A program made the translations under genes and the position numbers. From an uncultured Frankiales bacterium (GTDB lineage: Bacteria; Actinomycetota; Actinomycetes; Mycobacteriales; SCTD01), in contig CAMLIA010000073.1 of NCBI GenBank assembly GCA_946479905.1, positions 1 through 17,885 of the forward strand: DNA of 17,885 nt, given 5' to 3'. Below, piece by piece: positions 15,125-17,885 of this stretch. The notes beneath the pieces are model-generated. The model saw nothing but the letters and a program-made list of their open reading frames with translations. It was not told the origin of the DNA and did no database searches. The first letter of the stretch is position 1. Every line of letters begins with the position of its first letter.

Positions 15125-15817
15125 TCAGACGGTCAGGTCAGGCGCTCCGGTGGCCGCCTGCTGCAAGACCTTCGTCGCAGTCCGCCCGACGGATGGGTCC
15201 AGCCCGAGCCAGGTCAGTGCCGGGCCCACGACCAGGTCGGTCCACAGCCCGGCGCGGCGGAGCATGAAGTGGCCGGTCCCGCGGACCCGGACGTAGGTGA
15301 GCGCCGACGCCTCGGGCCGGGCGGCGTCCGCCCAGCGCCGGGTCTCCCGCGGGCTCGTCCAGCGGTCGACGACGCCGTGGGCCAGCAGGACCCGCCGGCC
15401 ACGGGCGCCGGAGGTCGGCTCGTGGGGCAGCCAGGGGCACAGCAGCACGGCCCCGATCACCGACCGGTCGCCGAGCACGTGCACGGCCGTGCGGCCGCCC
15501 ATCGAGTGGCCGACCAGCACGACGGGCACGTCTCCGTGCCGGCGGCGCACCTCGTCGAGCGCCCACCGTGCGTCGGCCACGGGCGACTGCTCGTGCCCGT
15601 TCCAGCCGCGCACCCGGTACCGGACCTTCCACACCGCGACCCCGTGCTGCTTGCCCTGCCGGTGCAGCGCCCGCACGAACGGGTTCATCCGCCGGCTGGA
15701 AAGGTGGGTCGGCTCGGACTGCTCGAAGCTCTCGGCCTTGCCGCCGTGCAGCACGACGACGACCGCTCGGGTGGGGCCGACGGCTTCGTGCACGTCGACG
15801 GCCGCCTGGTGTGCCAT
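15125..15817 (-). CDS. alpha/beta hydrolase
   Basis: The 230-residue product has the alpha/beta hydrolase fold with the oxyanion segment VVVLHGGKAES (20-30) and nucleophile elbow VGHSMGGRT (S105). A likely acid is D151 in AHGVVDRWTSP and a likely His is H183 in GTGHFMLRR. The triad order and spacing are normal, so it should be an active serine hydrolase, perhaps an esterase, lipase or lysophospholipase. Substrate is not determined. There is no signal peptide. The ATG is one base after the photolyase TGA and the FAD gene begins 14 bases downstream, so it is a member of the operon. A role releasing or editing acyl chains is an inference from neighbours. Confidence 0.85.
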   Translation of the reverse strand: MAHQAAVDVHEAVGPTRAVVVVLHGGKAESFEQSEPTHLSSRRMNPFVRALHRQGKQHGVAVWKVRYRVRGWNGHEQSPVADARWALDEVRRRHGDVPVVLVGHSMGGRTAVHVLGDRSVIGAVLLCPWLPHEPTSGARGRRVLLAHGVVDRWTSPRETRRWADAARPEASALTYVRVRGTGHFMLRRAGLWTDLVVGPALTWLGLDPSVGRTATKVLQQAATGAPDLTV

Positions 15818-15818
15818 G

Positions 15819-17144
15819 TCAGCTCCGGGCTCGGGCGTAGCGGTCCAGGGCCTCCTGCCGCTCGGCCGCGTGATCCACGACCCGCTCGGGGTAGCCCTTC
15901 GGGAGGCGTTCGCACGTCCAGGGCTCGTGGATGGCCTTGCCGGTCAGCTCGGCCAGCTCGGGGACCCAGCGGCGGATGTAGGCGCCGTCCGGGTCGAACT
16001 TCTGGCCCTGCGTCACCGGGTTGAACACGCGGAAGTACGGCGAGGCGTCCGTGCCGGTGCCGGCGACCCACTGCCAGCCGTGGTTGTTGCTCGCCAGGTC
16101 GCCGTCCACCAGGTGCTCCAGGAAGTGCCGCGCGCCCTCGGTCCAGTACACGTGCAGGTCCTTGGTCAGGAAGCTCGCGGTGATCATCCGCACCCGGTTG
16201 TGCATCCACCCCTCGGCGCGCAGCTGCCGCATGCCGGCGTCGACGATGGGGTAGCCGGTCCGGCCCTGCTTCCAGGCCGCGACGAGGCGGCCGGCGTCGT
16301 CGTACTCCAGGGGCAGCCGGTTGAGGTCCTCCCGGGCGCTCGAGGGGTGGTGGTGCAGCACGTCGGCGTAGAAGTCGCGCCACACGAGCTCCTGGGCGTA
16401 GACCGTCTCGCCGGCGCTGCTGCCCAGGTCGGCGTGCAGGGTCCGCGGGTGGAGCAGGCCGTACTTCAGGTACGCCGACACCCGGCTGGTGCGGTCCGCC
16501 CCGGGATCGTCGCGGGTCTCGGCGTACTCGTGCACCCGGCCCAGGAACCGCTTCCACTGGGCCCGGGCCGCGTCCTCCCCGGCGTCCGGGAGGGCGGCGG
16601 TCGGCTCCGGGTCCTTCGGCACGCCGGTGGCCTTGAGCCCGCCGTCGGACCAGGGGACGCTGCGGGGCGCCAGTGCGGGGGAGTGCAGGCCGCGGGCGCG
16701 CCAGGCCCGCAGATACGGCGTGTAGACCTTGTACGGCGTGCCGTCGGCCTTGGTCAGCGTGCCGGGGGTGACGCCGTAGGGGCTGCCGGTCGCGACGAGC
16801 GGCACGTCGCGCAGCGCCTCCCGCACGCGGTCGTCGCGCTGCCGGCCGTAGGGGCCGTGGTCGCTGCTGATGTGCACCGACTCCGCGCCGCACTCCCGGG
16901 CCAGCCGCGGGAGGGTCGTCTCCGGCTTGCCGTGCACGACCCGCAGCGCGCCGCCGGTCCGCTCCTGCAGGTCGCGCAGGTTGCGGTAGAGGAACGCCAG
17001 CCGGTTGGGACCGCTGGGTCGGCGCAGGACGTCGTCGAGGACGAAGACCGGGACCACCTCGTCCCCGGCGTCGCGGGCAGCCAGCAGGGCAGGGTGGTCG
17101 TGGAGGCGCAGGTCACGACGGAACCACAGGATCGAGGTGGTCAC
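15819..17144 (-). CDS. phr: deoxyribodipyrimidine photolyase (class I CPD type)
   Basis: The 441-residue product has the complete photolyase/cryptochrome layout. An N-terminal antenna-domain start reads ILWFRRDLRLHDHPAL. The C-terminal FAD-binding domain has TSRVSAYLKYGLLHPR (219-234), ELVWRDFYADVL (252-263), GRTGYPIVDAGMRQL (294-308), WMHNRVRMITASFLTKDL (313-330) and NNHGWQWVAGTGTDASPYF (353-371). These are the hallmarks of bacterial class I CPD photolyases, which use blue light to split cyclobutane pyrimidine dimers. I start it at GTG 17144, which gives the usual N-terminus. It is the first gene of the eight-gene operon and diverges from the VOC gene with 33 bases between starts. Confidence 0.95.
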   Translation of the reverse strand: MTTSILWFRRDLRLHDHPALLAARDAGDEVVPVFVLDDVLRRPSGPNRLAFLYRNLRDLQERTGGALRVVHGKPETTLPRLARECGAESVHISSDHGPYGRQRDDRVREALRDVPLVATGSPYGVTPGTLTKADGTPYKVYTPYLRAWRARGLHSPALAPRSVPWSDGGLKATGVPKDPEPTAALPDAGEDAARAQWKRFLGRVHEYAETRDDPGADRTSRVSAYLKYGLLHPRTLHADLGSSAGETVYAQELVWRDFYADVLHHHPSSAREDLNRLPLEYDDAGRLVAAWKQGRTGYPIVDAGMRQLRAEGWMHNRVRMITASFLTKDLHVYWTEGARHFLEHLVDGDLASNNHGWQWVAGTGTDASPYFRVFNPVTQGQKFDPDGAYIRRWVPELAELTGKAIHEPWTCERLPKGYPERVVDHAAERQEALDRYARARS

Positions 17145-17151
17145 GTCCTCG

Positions 17152-17157
17152 ACGCTA
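17152..17157 (-). promoter_or_regulatory. possible -10 element for the photolyase-led operon
   Basis: TAGCGT on the minus strand fits TAnnnT and lies seven bases before the photolyase GTG, suggesting a leaderless or nearly leaderless mRNA. The same six bases overlap a GCTAGC palindrome. No convincing -35 or ECF-sigma pattern is visible within the short gap and the start of the divergent gene. Treat as tentative. Confidence 0.3.
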
Positions 17158-17177
17158 GCGGGCAGCAGAATGTGCCG

Positions 17178-17621
17178 ATGCCGCTGCTGTCCTGGTCCCA
17201 CGTCGGTGTCTGCTGCTCCGACCTGGAGCGGTCGACCGCCTTCTACGAGCAGGTGCTCGGGTTCGAGAAGGTGTTCACGGTGGAGCTGGGCGACGAGGTC
17301 GCCGCGACCATGGAGGTCGAGGGCCGCTTCCTGTCCCGGATGCTGAAGCGCGGCGACATGCGCCTCGAGCTGCTGCAGTGGACCAGCCTGGAGCCGACCG
17401 GTGACGGCGAGCGGCGGGACATGCGCGGTCTCGGCCTCACGCACCTGGCGTTCCGGGTGACGTCGGTCGAGGAGCTCTTCGACGTCGTGCAGCGGGCAGG
17501 TGGCACCGCGCACCCGGCGACCCGCTCGTCGCTGCCCGGTGGCGTGGAGCTGGTCTACGTGACCGACCCCGATGGCGTCCGCATCGAGCTGATGGCCGGC
17601 ACGCCCGACTTCTCAGCCTGA
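17178..17621 (+). CDS. VOC superfamily (glyoxalase/bleomycin-resistance fold) protein
   Basis: The 147-residue product has two beta-alpha-beta-beta-beta halves. It begins [23 protein letters not shown] and shows a complete metal-ligand set: H8 in WSHVGV, E64 in MRLELLQW, H89 in LTHLAFRV and E137 in VRIELMAG. This suggests an active metal-dependent lyase, isomerase or dioxygenase such as glyoxalase I or an epimerase; the sequence does not tell which. ATG 17178 is chosen; an in-frame GTG six bases earlier is the alternative, and neither has a Shine-Dalgarno. It diverges from the photolyase and overlaps the 3' end of cysQ by nine bases on the opposite strand. Confidence 0.85.
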   Translation: MPLLSWSHVGVCCSDLERSTAFYEQVLGFEKVFTVELGDEVAATMEVEGRFLSRMLKRGDMRLELLQWTSLEPTGDGERRDMRGLGLTHLAFRVTSVEELFDVVQRAGGTAHPATRSSLPGGVELVYVTDPDGVRIELMAGTPDFSA

Positions 17622-17885
17622 GGCGCAGGCCTCGAGCAGCTTCGGGGCGAGCTCGGGCCGGCACACCAGCAGGTCGGGCAGCAGCACGTCCGGCTGGTTG
17701 TAGACCAGGGGCGAGCCGTCGATCCGGGTGCAGTGCAGGCCGGCGGCGAGGGCCACGCCGACCGGGGCGGCCGAGTCCCACTCGTACTGCCCGCCGGCGT
17801 GCACGTACGCGTCCACCTCGCCCTTCACGACGGCGAGCACCTTGGCGCCGGCGGACCCCATGGGCACCAGCTCCGCACCGATCGC
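17613..17885 (-). CDS. cysQ: 3'(2'),5'-bisphosphate nucleotidase CysQ, C-terminal part
   Basis: The frame is open to the right edge, so the first part of the gene is outside the window; 90 C-terminal residues are present. The segment reads [15 protein letters not shown], then [16 protein letters not shown] with the WD metal-binding motif of the inositol monophosphatase/CysQ superfamily, then ending [18 protein letters not shown]. Actinobacterial CysQ dephosphorylates 3'-phosphoadenosine 5'-phosphate in sulfate assimilation, and some members also hydrolyse inositol phosphates or fructose 1,6-bisphosphate. Its stop lies inside the last codons of the convergent VOC gene. Confidence 0.88.
   Translation of the reverse strand, partial: AIGAELVPMGSAGAKVLAVVKGEVDAYVHAGGQYEWDSAAPVGVALAAGLHCTRIDGSPLVYNQPDVLLPDLLVCRPELAPKLLEACASG

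Noticed and set aside
9400..17144. Carotenoid biosynthesis cluster (CrtI-like FAD enzyme)
   Set aside because: The FAD oxidoreductase adjoins DUF1365 and CFA methyltransferases, and no phytoene synthase, GGPP synthase or cyclase gene is present.
15297..17171. 774-codon plus-strand frame leading into the VOC gene
   Set aside because: Only the last 148 codons resemble a protein family; the rest is antisense to the hydrolase and photolyase.

Overview
The window is about 17.9 kb of very GC-rich DNA with tightly packed genes, many GTG starts and many 4-base ATGA/GTGA start-stop overlaps. The gene set points to a high-GC actinobacterium: a UdgX-type uracil-DNA glycosylase, an actinobacterial type 2 citrate synthase next to serC, and a mycobacterial-style methyltransferase/DUF1365/FAD-oxidoreductase cluster. 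A Geodermatophilaceae-like host is possible, but that is only an impression from protein style. I count 22 protein genes (one cut by the right edge) and see no tRNA, rRNA, IS element, CRISPR or prophage.

Layout. 79-846 (-): secreted CHAP-domain cell-wall amidase/peptidase candidate behind a 267-base hairpin-rich leader. 1114-3566 (-): citrate synthase, phosphoserine aminotransferase (serC) and a small membrane protein. 3644-5514 (+): pdxH overlapping an MFS exporter, divergent from citrate synthase. 5625-6236 (+): a PPOX-class flavoprotein. 6240-7516 (-): udgX overlapping a hotdog thioesterase-like gene. 7543-9301 (-): a three-gene operon with a one-helix membrane peptide, a b6-type cytochrome b and an unrecognised two-helix protein with a large external domain. 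9400-17144 (-): eight genes in one direction with junctions between a 4-base overlap and a 14-base gap. In transcription order these are DNA photolyase, alpha/beta hydrolase, FAD oxidoreductase, DUF1365, two cyclopropane/methyl fatty-acid methyltransferases, a PlsC-type acyltransferase and a Bcp peroxiredoxin. 17178-17621 (+): VOC/glyoxalase-fold protein. 17613-17885 (-): the C-terminal part of CysQ, overlapping the VOC gene tail to tail.

How the genes work together. The most striking block is the eight-gene operon. It joins light-driven DNA repair, phospholipid acyl-chain modification and thiol peroxidase activity in one apparent transcript. By analogy with the Mycobacterium sigK-linked ufaA1 cluster and the Rhodobacter singlet-oxygen regulon (both from memory), it looks like a light/singlet-oxygen membrane-protection unit making a modified, perhaps methyl-branched or furan, fatty acid. 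The second unusual block is the b6-like cytochrome operon, which has no Rieske or cytochrome c gene beside it. UdgX, which in characterised homologues becomes covalently bound to uracil-containing DNA, carries its diagnostic KRRIH loop here. All functions are read from sequence motifs; no database search was run.
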